Shown here: one piece after another, positions 12,816 to 23,859 of the stretch | Position numbering within the stretch: the first letter of the stretch is position 1 | Layout: each line of letters begins with the position of its first letter | Source: Erpobdella octoculata | Taxonomy: Eukaryota; Annelida; Clitellata; Hirudinida; Erpobdellidae | DNA length: 64,000 bases | NCBI GenBank assembly: GCA_963978895.1 | Contig: OZ022245.1 | Span: 23,450,968-23,514,967, forward strand | Direction: 5' to 3' | Notes under the pieces: generated by a model | The model's input: only the letters and a program-made list of their open reading frames with translations | What the model was told of the DNA's origin: nothing | Databases searched by the model: none | Translations under genes and position numbers: made by a program

Positions 12816-14021
12816 GTCGTTTGTTTGTTGTTGTCGGAGGCGAAGAAGCCGTTGCAGCAACAAGCCTCCGTGCAGCTGTATCAACACATTCAACACTTGA
12901 GAAATGTTGGTTTTTTTATTTTAATAATCAAAGTTGGAAATTGATTATTAATGTTGTAGCAGCATCACAATGTTTTCATCATCGGAAGATAAAAATGGCA
13001 AATGAAATAAAACAGGTGTTGACACTTTGCCACACTTTTTACGACTTGCATCTAAATGAAGAGAAAAAAACAAGAATAAATCATATGCAATGCAATGTCT
13101 TGATTAAATTTAAAAAAAAGAGAATAATATCAGTTTCAAGATTCAACATAAAAGACATCTCAAAGTTTTTCTCAACAAAAAATAATATGCATATATTTGA
13201 GCAAAACACAACCAGAAATTCATGTTTTTTACCAATGCTTTTATTAACTCGTCGGCTCTGTTTCTCTGTCTGTTTCTCTGTCTGTTTCAAATCTTGCAAT
13301 CAATTTTTGAGTCACTTTCTGATGATAGATTTTTTTCAAATTTTGCATACATGCTCAAGATAGAAGACAATGCAATATTCAATTATTAGTTTTACAATAA
13401 GTCAATTAATTTAGTTAATTTTCTTGAGGATTTTATCGAGGGGTTTCTTGAGGGTTTTCTTGAGGGTTTTCTTGACCACAAAACGCTAACCGACTGGCAG
13501 ACTATTTTACCAAGTTAACACGAACCACACTCACTGACCGCGATTCTCAAGCGTGTACGAAATTTTCATGAAAATAGTTGAGATATTTAAATTCGATGCT
13601 TTTTGATGATATTTTTATTATTATTACCAATGCTTTTATTAACTCGTCGTCTCTGTTTCTCTGTCTGTCTGTTTGTTTCTCTGTCTGTTTCAAATCTTGC
13701 AATCATTTTTTGAGTCACTTCCTGATGATAGATTTTTTCAAATTTTGCATACATGCTTAAAATAGAAGACAATGCAATATTCAATTATTAGTTTTACAAT
13801 AAGTCAATTAATTTAGATAATTTTAATTAATTTCGATATAATTAAGATATTTCGACTTTAACATAAAATAAAAGAGTAATATAAGAAAAAATTGATTGCA
13901 AAATTTGTGTTTTAATTACATATAAGAGCATTGGTTTTAAAAATTCGTTTTTAATTTACTTGTTTATAATAATTTTGATAAAAGCATTTCGAGATACTTG
14001 ATCAAAGGAATTTATCATCAT

Positions 14022-14122
14022 AATCATCATCATCACCATCGTCGTCGTCGTCATCATCATCATCATCATCATCCTCATCATCATCATCATCACCACCATC
14101 ACCTCCATCATCATCATCAGTT
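14022..14122. repeat. (CAT)n microsatellite
   Basis: CAT/CGT trinucleotide tract, duplicated at 15346-15430 with shared flanks. Confidence 0.85.
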
Positions 14123-15345
14123 TCTGTGATTATTTTTGCAAATATACGTTTTCTCCGCTCTTCCTGGTCATTTGTGTCATGACTCATAACACAACTTTCC
14201 CCGCCATCTACCATTTTGACAATCATTAAATTCTTCTATCCGTCACTTATCTGAGACACACACAATGATTTTTTATCTGAGATAAAATTTTGCTTAATTT
14301 ACTTTTGTTAAAACAAAACGCATATTGATAACAGTTAAATTGCTTTCCATGCAAATGATATCTAAAAACAACAAATAAGGTTTAAAGCAAGAAATTAAAT
14401 ATGGTTTTATCATCAACCAAATAAGAGTTGATATTTTTTCATTTAACAAGAACTAAATCTTGCTTTTCAATATTTGATAATAAAATAAATTATAACAAAA
14501 CAAATTAAATTTTTATAAAGAAAAAAAAAACAAAAAATTGTCATGAAAAACTGGCAATCTGTTTGTAATTTAAAATTGTATAAAAAATATACGTTTGCAG
14601 GAAAGATGAGAAGCCACACCATTGCAAGGATTATAAGAAGTTCTTGGTTTAAAATACAGATCTCGAGATACCTTAAAATAAAAAAAGTTACTTTTTATTT
14701 CTGATATTCACCTTTTTCAAGACTCATAACACAACTTTTTTCATTCCAACCGTTGGATTTGTCTTTCTAGTTATGTTGTAGTAATTTTTCTGGTTTTTTT
14801 TTATTAACTTTTCTAAATTTTGAGAAAAAAACAATTTGCTTTGTTTCTTTTTTAAACTTTTTTTTGCTCAGGCTTTTCATTCCCTTAGAGCAGCGGTTCC
14901 TGACTGGGGGTCTATGGAACCCTAGGGGATCAATGGTGCACGTTCATAGGGCCTGCAATATGGCTATAGCAGAAAAACAAGTGTTTAGCTTTTGCAATTT
15001 GATATAAAAAAAATAATGAAATAAGAACAATGAAGATGGTTTTTAAAAATAAAAAGTTAAAAACAGTATAATGTTGGAAATGATCTATCTTTCTGCTTAA
15101 ACCATCAGAAAAAGTTAGAAAAACGTTTTCAGGAAGTAGCTGTGTCAGAAGTAATTAAATAATGATTCCAGGCGGTTCCGCCATTTCTGAAAGATTTATG
15201 TTTGCCGCTAATAACATCGTTATAACAGTTTTGTATTGCAAATTTTTGTTTATTGTTTTTTATAGTTTCTAGACTTATAAGATTTTTTGTGTTTTTTTTT
15301 AAATAATTTTGATGAAAGCTTTTCGATATACTTGATCAAAGGAAT

Positions 15346-15430
15346 TTATCATCATCATCGTCGTCGTCGTCGCCGTCATCGTCATCATCGTCGTCGTCGT
15401 CATCATCATCATCATCACCACCATCATCAT
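15346..15430. repeat. (CAT/CGT)n microsatellite
   Basis: Second member of the duplicated repeat pair; the flanks match those of 14022-14122. Confidence 0.85.
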
Positions 15431-15689
15431 CAGTTGCTGTGGTTATTTTTGCAAATAAAAGATAAATATAAAATGTTTATTTGATGAAGTTTTTAAAAGT
15501 TCATTTAATAATTACACTACAGTTTTGTACTGCAATTTTTTTTATTGTTTTTATAGTTTTTCTATAGTTTCAAGAGTTATAAGATTTTTACAATTAACTT
15601 TAAAATATTTTGTTATCGAAATTAATATTAAAAACACAGTTATTTTAATACAAAACAGATTTTTAAAAATCTCCAAAAAACATGTAATC

Positions 15690-16160
15690 ATCATCATCAT
15701 TTATTTTTGAAACGTCCCTATTCCATGCTATGCTGGGGTTGGACGTTTTTCCATATCAGGCCCCTCCACAAGTCACGATTCAGGGCAGACTGCCGCTTCA
15801 GGCCGAGCTCATCCATGTCTTTCTTCACACATTCCCACCAAGTCTTCCTACTTCTACCTTTACTTTTCACTCCTACAACATCCACATCTCTAATTGCCGA
15901 AACACAATCATCTGCACTTTTACGCTCCAAATGTCCAAACCACCTTAGTCTTCCACACCTCACCACATCAGCCACACAAGGAACATCCAGAAGGCTATAC
16001 AAATCCACACTACGAGCACGATCATTCAACGAAACACCACACATCCATCTAGCCATCATACGCTCTGCCCTTTCTAAACTTCTTAGATTCTTCACCTTCA
16101 TAGACCATGTTTCAGTGCCATAAACAAGGACACTTTGAACCCATGCCCTAGTAATGGTAT
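15690..16160 (-). pseudogene. Non-LTR retrotransposon 3' remnant (ORF2 C-terminus)
   Basis: The minus-strand translation reads WVQSVLVYGTETWSMKVKNL, then RAERMMARWMCGVSL, GRLRWFGHLERKSADD and GRSRKTWWECVKKDM. This is the familiar post-RT C-terminal region (RMxRWMCGV...GRLRWFGHxER) of CR1/RTE-like LINEs. The copy is 5'-truncated, with no RT core. It ends in an (ATG)n tail at about 15690-15700, as expected for a LINE 3' end. The frame is open for 127 codons, so it is fairly young. Confidence 0.85.
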
Positions 16161-17699
16161 ATAAAAAAACTTATATGATCTATGAAAATCTATCTTGGGC
16201 AGTTGGCACTTTTAATATTTAGATTTCTAGTGGTTGTTTGACTCTGTGTAATGATTACATTGATGCCTGAATAGATTATAAAAAACTATTTTTTAAAGGG
16301 GCCAATAAACCACAAGTTTGGAGGTCCATCAGCCTTACATAGAATTTTCTTTTCAATACTTTAAGGTTTTTAGATTTGATGCCATTTGGTTAAGCAATGT
16401 CCGAAAAGTTGTCTCTTCCAACAAGTTCCGGTAAATCACTGCTATGTTGGAAAAAATGAGAATTGTAATTTTTAATTTTTAATGACTGCTGAGGGCAAAT
16501 ATATGCTTATATTTAATATTTTCAAACCAAATATTAAATAAATATCAGAATTAGAACTTAAATTCACAAATTTAAGTATATACACTAGACTATTTCTGAA
16601 GTTCAATTAAATTAGATAAATCTGTTTATTTATTCCAAGTTATTTATATAAAATTGTCACAAGGCAGTAACGCAGTCTGTAAAACACAAGTATTAGTATA
16701 AACTTACACTTCATATTTTATATAAAAAATTATGTGGATTACAAAATTGAGAATGTCTTTAAAATGCAATATGAATTCTTGTAATCTTTAGTAAAGCCTT
16801 AGTTAGAAGTTAATTTAATAGAGTATATATAAAAAGATCAAAATCAAAGTACGAGTTGTTAATTACCATTATTAAGCAAAAATTAATTTTTTAATGTATT
16901 TAAAACTGACCTCTCCAAAAAATTGATCTATCAATATAATATTAAAATATTAAAAGTTTGAAATCCACTACTAGTACAAGTCAGTCATTGTCATAGTTAT
17001 AGTTATACACAAATCTCGTAAGCCGACAAATGCAAATACTTATAACATCCACAGCAAATACATTAGCCTAAAAATATCATTCATAAGAAACCTATAAACG
17101 ACCATATATATGTAAACGACCCGGCCAACAATCGACCGACAACGGCACAAACGTCGAGTCGTAAAAGCGAAGCAGAAGCGCAAGATGTGCGTCTGCCTCC
17201 TTTTATCGACCGCGAAAGCTGCACGGATACTCTTTTTTGTCTTCAGCTAGGATGTTCGAACTCGGGCAAAACTAAGATTTTTCACGGGCGGATACAGGAT
17301 TAGTGAAAGGAGGGGGTCCAAAAGGGGTTAAGTAAGAAATTTTTTCAAATTTAGTGTTTGATTTGGTGTTACATTTTGCCCAAGATTTATTAATTTAAAA
17401 CTGATATTTCTGTTGCAGTTTTTTAGCAAACTAGCAGAATTAATAAAGTTTACAAACCTTCTTTGTGATTTAATACTAGACTAAAATATTGACTATCATA
17501 AGTTATGCAACATGTTTTATTAATGTTGTACAAATTAAATAAGAAATTTCATAAACAGGGGCGCAGCCAGAAGTTTTTTCGGGGACCGGGGGAAAAACTG
17601 ACTAGTAAGGAGTTTTACTGAGAAATTTACAACCCACAAAAGTCAAAGCTTAACGAAAGTTTCAGCAATAATTAGTAATAACAAACCATAAGACATTTA
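16161..17699. other. Intergenic, no gene recognised
   Basis: AT-rich sequence with no convincing ORF, RNA gene or terminal repeats that I can support. Confidence 0.5.
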
Positions 17700-18010
17700 A
17701 TTTAAAACAGTAAGTACAATATGAAATTCAGCCGACGTTCTTTCCGCGAAAAAATGTCGATGACGGTTTCTTCATTAATGTTAAGGTCGCGATTAATGGT
17801 CATCTGGGCAAACCCATTCAGCCTTATCTGGCCCATTGTGATGCGTAGATAAGATTTGAGTCCGCGCATAGTTGAGAAGGATCTCTCGGCTGTCGCGGAA
17901 GAAAGGGGCAAGGGGTGAAGTTTCAGCAGCGTTTTTATCTGCGGATAGATGGAATATTGACAATGTTGCAGAACATCAACTGCGGTATGTGGCGCTCTGC
18001 CAATTGGGTC
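17700..18010 (-). pseudogene. hAT transposase C-terminal (dimerisation) fragment
   Basis: The minus strand encodes a TAERSFSTMRGLKSYLR and TMGQIRLNGFAQMTINRD block. This is the hallmark hAT C-terminal dimerisation motif of ZMYM1/DUF4371-type transposases. Sequence upstream on the same strand (PHTAVDVLQHCQYSIYP) continues the domain in frame. No other part of the transposase is adjacent. Confidence 0.85.
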
Positions 18011-18265
18011 CTAACCAAAGTGGGTCGGGTCGGGTCTAAAACAGGTGGGTCGGTTACAAAATAAAATACAAAAATAGGTTTGATCGGGTTAGATTTTCTG
18101 GCTCTCTGTGCCCCCCCTAGGAAAATTGCTAGTTCTATGTAAAGGCCCTTCTCCCGTAGAGTCCTGTATACGCCTCTGGATTTTTTTCATCTTTTAAATA
18201 TTTATTACAGTTTGCTCAGCTATTTCGTGAGAAAAAAGCGTATAGAGCTTGAGAATTTTTTGAAA

Positions 18266-18357
18266 ATGAATGAATGAATGAATGAATGAATGAATGAATG
18301 AATGAATGAATGAATGAATGAATGAATGAATGAATGAATGAATGAATGAATGAATGA
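18266..18357. repeat. (GAAT)n microsatellite
   Basis: About 23 perfect tetramers. The FIHS-repeat reading frames over it are artefacts. Confidence 0.95.
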
Positions 18358-20256
18358 GCACCTGATTGTTTTTAGAATTTTCTGAGTACATCTGCACAAA
18401 ATTGATAACAAAGACTAAATAGAGTTCAAGTTTTCCAGAACAAAAAATTTGTTGTAGCAATTTACAGTTAGATTTTTTTCTATTTGTGGTTAAACTTTGG
18501 GAAAACATTAAAAATCAACTGCAACTGATATTTTGACCTAAATCAGAATGTGAATAAAGATGCAAGATTTCAACACTAAAAATAATTTGTGCATACACCT
18601 GGCAAAAGTAAGTTGACTTAGGAATATTTTTGAAGCTTAGAAAAACCACAGCTAATAGGAACTCACACCCCATAATTTACAGAGGCTATATTATTTTATA
18701 ATCTTTAATCTGTTTTTAAATTTTTATTGAAAACTCTAATCTTTCAGTAAAAAACTAGTAGTTAGACTTAAGACTACAAATATCAGTGATCACCAGTCAA
18801 AAGGGACTTGAGGAAAGATCAGATTGAACAATCCCGAATTTGTTGACAATCACAAGCTAATATTTCACCTTGCAACTTTTCTCCTGATGGATAACATAAA
18901 AAAACTCAAATTCCCTGCAGTGGCTTGATATTTATGGTTCATTTTCAGCAAAACAAACTCATTTGGTGATCCTTTGTAACATCACGATTTTACACAGAAC
19001 TCACAAAATGCAAACAAAGCAAAGTAATTGAATTCATAGAGAATGATGATAATATATTTATATTTGAAAAGAATTTTTCAATTAAACAGCTGCTGCACAT
19101 AACTTTAAATGCAAAAGTTAAATTCAATTCAATTATCCCATTGAACAGTTCCAAACAAGAAAAAATTTTATAAAACTAGTTTATTAGGATATAATTTAAA
19201 ATTTTTAGTAGATTTAACAGAACACATCTGATCTCGAAACTTCCAATAAACAAACAATGCTCATTATTCTGAGAAAGTATTAACGAACAAGACATAATGC
19301 CGCTTTGGCGTTACCCGTTCCACAGAGAGAAACTACTCAATATTCTCTCTATTAACTCAATATCTATGGAAAGTTGTTCATAATTAATATAAGCGCATTG
19401 TCTCTTAACTCAAACTATTATGTATCGCTGTATTAGAAATCAGTGATATTTCGCAAACAATAAATTGCTTAAATAAGGCTCATAAGAGTTTATAAAAGAA
19501 AGATTCTTCGATCGGTACAAAATTTTTTAAAATTTCAGTAAAACGAAAAAGACCTTTTAAGACATTCTTGAAACTAATTTTTAGTGCTTCGGAGACCCTG
19601 ATTCATCAAGAGACAACTATTTATTATTCAAGTATACACACTCACACATGCACGCATGCACACAGCACGCACAGTACACACAGAGCATCATCGCCAAACG
19701 TTTAACTCTGCTATTGCATATTTACAAAAGACTTCTTTCGAGAAATTTTTATAAGAAAATACAAGACGAAAAAAAAGTTGAAAACAACGCTAAACGAGCA
19801 ATGTGAAAATAAAACTCAGAATTGTAAAAGGCATGCATAATGGAGTTACAAAGGCACATTATAGAGATTGATCGTCACCTTCAAAACTGACAGTTACGAC
19901 GGAGCGAGACAGTATATGAATTCACCAGAAATCTCTCTCACTTGCGTATTTATCTCTTTTAAGAAAGTCGACAGAAAAAATGCAAAAGTTACAAAACGTT
20001 CCGATGAATTAATGCAGAAACCTCAATCTCGGTTAAAAAGCTCAACAGCAACAACAACATTATAAGTCTACGTGTTTATACCGAACCTCTATCAATGATC
20101 TCAATTGCTAGGCTAACCTGTTAAAAATATCTCCAGTCATCAACTCCGTGAGGAAACAACAAACTAATAAAAACGAATTCAAAAGGCAACGATTTTGTTT
20201 AGTTTACTTCCACCCTCAACAACCGATATCTTTGATCAATGGCATGAACGATGGAA
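18358..20256. other. Region downstream of syndecan, probable 3' UTR plus intergenic
   Basis: No supported ORF. The part next to 20256 should hold the syndecan 3' UTR. The end point cannot be fixed by eye. Confidence 0.5.
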
Positions 20257-20435
20257 TCAGGCAAAAAATTCGTCCTGCTTCAAGGGGGCTTTCGTGTAGA
20301 CGATGTTCTTGGACTGCTTCTTCATGTTTTCATCCAAGGCGTAACTACCTTCATCCTTCTTACGGAGTCGATACACTACGAACATCGTCATCAGCAGGAT
20401 GATCAGCAAGACGAAGATGACACCTCCAATGATCA
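20257..20435 (-). CDS. SDC: Syndecan exon 5 (TM and cytoplasmic tail)
   Basis: Acceptor TTTCAG|TGATC. It encodes the transmembrane helix, RLRKKDEGSYALDE and the EFFA C-terminus, and stops at TGA (20259-20257). Confidence 0.96.
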
Positions 20436-20529
20436 CTGAAACATAAGAAATAGAACAAAAAATTAATTTCTTATAATGCACTCCGATCACAGTCGAACAG
20501 CTTAAAAAATTATTTCACTCAGTCTACAA

Positions 20530-20560
<31 letters not shown>

Positions 20561-21863
20561 TGTATGTATGTATGAATGTTTGACAATCGATGTTCGTTAC
20601 GTGTGAAAAATGAAACAGAATTATCCCAATCAACTAAATCTTGTTTTGAAAAATTACGAACAACAGTGTCAATCAAAATCATATTTAGTCTCAAGCGATG
20701 GAGAATTTATCAAAAACCCTGTTAATTAAATTTGACCACAGTTTAGACAACACTAGCATTAAAAATAATTAATTCAGATTTGCCATTTGTTTTATTGGCA
20801 ATGCATTTAGAAGATAACAGTGTCTCTGGCATTATTTTAAAATTAATACAAAATAAACTCTGATACAAAAAAGTAATTTTGATGCCCCCTGAACTTCGAC
20901 ATAATGGGATTATACTGTATTATTGCCCTCTATATGCCCACCCACAAAATAATAAACATTTGATATAATTATCCATTTTTTCACACCAAAGATAGACAAA
21001 TTGTATACAAATATTAGGTACACTGCACAGAAGATGGCCACAATCAATTAAAATTTTTTGTGTGCACAAAAATTATTTAATTAAACCTCTAAAATTGACG
21101 TAAAACATTTCATTTATCTTATTTTGACAGAATAAAAAAAAGTAAAAAAGTCATACATGCTATGACAGCAGGGTTCTTTAAAGAAAGTTGGTCATGATGG
21201 GCACCATCGTGCTCAGATTTGTCTATTTCGGGTTCTGCTCTAACACCTTCACCTTCTGTGGAAAAAAAAACATAAGAAATTGATGGGTTAAGAAGATTAC
21301 ACATGTATGGTTACATCATTATAACTACTATGTCATGCTTATAGCACAGCTTTACCTGTCTAAAAAAAAATTTAAAATAAGTAACTATAATAAAAAGCAG
21401 CAAAGGCTAGCAGGGATTGAAAATCACCTGTGTCAAAGTGAACATCTTCTGTCACAACAGCATCATCATCTTTACTTGGTGATGCTGGTAATTCTGGTTT
21501 GAATGATGTTACTACTTCATCTGTGTCCTCTGTCATTCATTCAAAGTAATAATAATATAATAACATTGACATAACTACAACTTTGAAATTATGTTTTAAT
21601 TATGTGTGAAATAATATACCAACCGCTCCCACTGCCTCCTAAGACGTCGTCATAACTTTCTCCTTCCCCTGAATTTTCGTCCTGAAAAAGTACCGATTAT
21701 AAAAATCGTGTTGGTGGTTCCTCAGCTGGGCTGGTAAGGATTTTAGATTTTTAGATTTAGAATTCTAGAAGCGAAGTACACTTACGTTCGTATATTCTTC
21801 CGAAAAAGATGGCGAGAAAAAGGAGCAGATTATAAACACAACGAACAATTGAATTATTTTCAT
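20257..21863 (-). CDS. SDC: Syndecan (transmembrane heparan-sulfate proteoglycan), complete
   Basis: Five exons (21863-21786, 21681-21624, 21529-21428, 21255-21157, 20435-20257) splice in frame to 171 aa. Residues 1-21 are a signal peptide (MKIIQLFVVFIICSFFSPSF). Two Ser-Gly glycosaminoglycan sites in acidic context follow (DENSGEGESYDD and GGSGSG). A short ectodomain rich in Asp/Glu leads to a single membrane helix (IIGGVIFVLLIILLMTMFVV). The cytoplasmic tail has the invariant C1 motif RLRKKDEGSYALDE, a variable region, and a C2 end KAPLKQDEFFA. Family tails normally end EFYA, the PDZ ligand; here Tyr is Phe. The protein is a cell-surface co-receptor linking matrix to the cytoskeleton. The ectodomain is shorter than in vertebrate syndecans. 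Confidence 0.96.
20530..20574. repeat. (TATG)n microsatellite
   Basis: About 11 tetramers in the last syndecan intron. Confidence 0.9.
21157..21255 (-). CDS. SDC: Syndecan exon 4 (juxtamembrane)
   Basis: Acceptor CCACAG|AAGG, donor GCAT|GTATGA. It encodes EGEGVRAEPEIDKSEHDGAH to KNPAVIA, entering the membrane helix. Confidence 0.88.
21428..21529 (-). CDS. SDC: Syndecan exon 3 (acidic ectodomain)
   Basis: Acceptor GACAG|AGGAC, donor ACACAG|GTGATT. It encodes EDTDEVVTSFKPELPASPSK and an acidic run to HFDT. Confidence 0.88.
21624..21681 (-). CDS. SDC: Syndecan exon 2 (GAG attachment sites)
   Basis: Acceptor TTTTCAG|GACG, donor GAGCG|GTTGGT, phase 1 out. It encodes DENSGEGESYDDVLGGSGS, the heparan-sulfate acceptor region. 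Confidence 0.9.
21786..21863 (-). CDS. SDC: Syndecan exon 1 (signal peptide)
   Basis: 26 codons, M to EEYTN, donor CGAAC|GTAAGT, phase 0. Confidence 0.9.
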
Positions 21864-22274
21864 TTTAAACACAAATTTCGCTTTTTTCAAGTAAAATTTA
21901 GAATAAACCTCAACTAGCGGAAGTCATAACAGCTCTGTTCATACACAACTTAAACATTAGCATAATAAATATACACTTCTATTTATTTGTCCTATAGATC
22001 CGATAAAGTTCCGGTGATTACCAAATTTCCCAGAACTTCGAGACAATTAATACATCTATAACTGAGGTATTGAACGAATTAATTCGTCAACAAAAGTACG
22101 CTAATAGAATTAAGCCAGGTTTTCCTCGTGTACCTATATCTATTTTACGCTTAGCTTAAAAACCATAGCTATGTTAAAAACGCTGAGGGTAAATTATAAA
22201 ATGGAGGGGGAAGGAAAAAAGCGGTTGGTCTCTCTCTGACTTTAAAGTGAGTCCTACACTGCGTTGAAGAAGGC

Positions 22275-22328
22275 CTCCTGAACACTGATCTCTATAATAT
22301 ATATATTATAGAGATCAGTGCTCCTGAA
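22275..22328. mobile_element. 38-bp perfect palindrome flanked by 8-bp direct repeats
   Basis: The half-site CACTGATCTCTATAATATA (22283-22301) is followed immediately by its exact reverse complement (22302-22320). The flanks are CTCCTGAA at 22275-22282 and again at 22321-22328. An 8-bp target duplication around two joined inverted ends looks like a TIR-only remnant of a hAT- or P-like element. Confidence 0.7.
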
Positions 22329-22586
22329 GTAGAAGCGGACCCTCGTAGACTGTTGAAATTTTTTTTATTTTCTTATAGTAGCCTATATATGAGGTCATTA
22401 GTTTTTTGGGGAAGAAATAGTATAGAAGTTTTCACAGAACTTTGGAAAAGTTTATACCTACGACTACCCCTTCCTCCGATCAGCAGCTCTTGAAAGGAAA
22501 ATTGTAACATTATGAAGACAAAATGTTGGAATGTGTGGGTCCTTTTAAAATCTTGTCCCAATTAGTTAAGCAGCGGCGGGTACAGG

Positions 22587-23457
22587 CAGTGGTGTAATGG
22601 AGCCTATACGGTCCCATACGCCGTATAGGCACAGCTTGTTTGTCCGTTGTTCCGTATAGGCACAGCTTTTTTGAACATTGTTCCGTACAGGCACAGCTTT
22701 TTGTTAGTTTTTTCGTATAGAGACAGCTTTTTCTACTTTATTTTTAGTATGGGTAGAAGTTGTAGTAGCAGTCGTTCAGTGTCACCATTCCTCGAGCACA
22801 TTATATCATCAAAAGAACGATTTGCGTGTTGGAATCTTTCAAAGAAGATCCTGGTAAAATGCAAACGATATCGATGCAAGCAGCGGAATAGAAAGTGTTT
22901 CAAAATGTTTCCCTGTCATGCAACGACCAATTGAGATTCATCAACTCAAAGCAATTTATCCATTCCCTTGTAGACAACATGCTCCAGTGACTTTGTAGTT
23001 CCACTAGCGTTGAAGCAGAGGAAGTTATTGCAGCTATTTCAATCTTCAATACCGACAACTGGCCACAAAATGTCTCAATTCGATATTCGATATGGTGAGA
23101 AAAAGATTCGCATGCTCTCGAAACGCTTTGGTTTGGAGGAGTCGCAATGCATAAATGGGATGCGCGAGTATCTTTAGGATTCCACACAGATTCCGAATGA
23201 TGTTGTGCCTTTTTAAACTTGTATTAACACCTTACCCTCCAGAACTACTGAGTGCAAACGCAGTTTCAGTTTTATGAAAAATATCATCAATGACACTCGA
23301 TCTTCCCTTCTAATTCGCGCTGTCTCTTAAATTGTGACTAGTGTCTAGTCTAATGACAATCCATTCAATGGACCAGCGCTCAGCTTCCGAATCCGGTGCC
23401 TTATGTTGAATCCTGGCTGCTGTAGCATCGCTCTGCTACTTGCACTCAAACCAGACC
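22587..23457 (+). mobile_element. Degenerate transposon copy, right arm of the long-range inverted repeat
   Basis: Inverted partner of 1-1173. It begins CAGTGGTGTAATGG at 22587, followed by a palindromic CATACGCCGTATAGG and three or four spaced copies of GTATAGGCACAGCTT. About 400 bp present in the other arm is missing near 22760. The coding remnants shared by both arms are broken and unrecognised. Confidence 0.6.
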
Positions 23458-23859
23458 TGTTGACTCAAATGGCAAAGGTACGAAGCAAAAGACAGAGAAT
23501 CTTTATGTAAACTATTGTAAACAATTTACATTTATTCACTCAATACCTTTATAGTGATACCAACAATTTTACGGTAAAATTTTGAGCACCAGTTCATTAA
23601 ATTTGACTCGACCTTTTTACCAAAATGGTCAGATTTTAGCATTGCAAGTTATTATAAGCATTGTAATAAATAAAATATATAAAAAATTATTTTTTAAATA
23701 TTTATTTTTTGTATATTATAAGTCTATTTGGCAATATAATTATTTGTTCTGAAAAAGTGTCTATGCTATGCATATAATAGTATATCTATGTAGAGAAAAT
23801 ATTTTCTTTTGGTTTTTTGAGATGGCCGAAGCTCAGGTTTTTTAGCTGACGTGCTAATA

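Larger units (their letters stand above)
12897..15710. other. SLC4 upstream flank, no gene seen
   Basis: AT-rich DNA with two dispersed duplications. 13227-13420 repeats at 13622-13826 (CTGTTTCTCTGTCTGTTTC stretch), and 13964-14148 repeats at 15300-15460 (CAT/CGT microsatellites flanked by related unique sequence). The sequence near 14887 (GCGGTTCCTGACTGGGGG) resembles a hAT-type terminus but no partner end was found. Short acidic or His-rich ORFs here are translations of CAT repeats. Confidence 0.6.

Noticed and set aside
12821..13363. 180-aa plus-strand ORF opposite SLC4 exon A
   Set aside because: Overlaps the antisense of a supported exon and continues into AT-rich repeats; no domain.
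14002..14226. Asp-rich ORF on the minus strand
   Set aside because: Translation of a CAT microsatellite.
18194..18508. FIHS-repeat ORF
   Set aside because: Translation of the (GAAT)n microsatellite.
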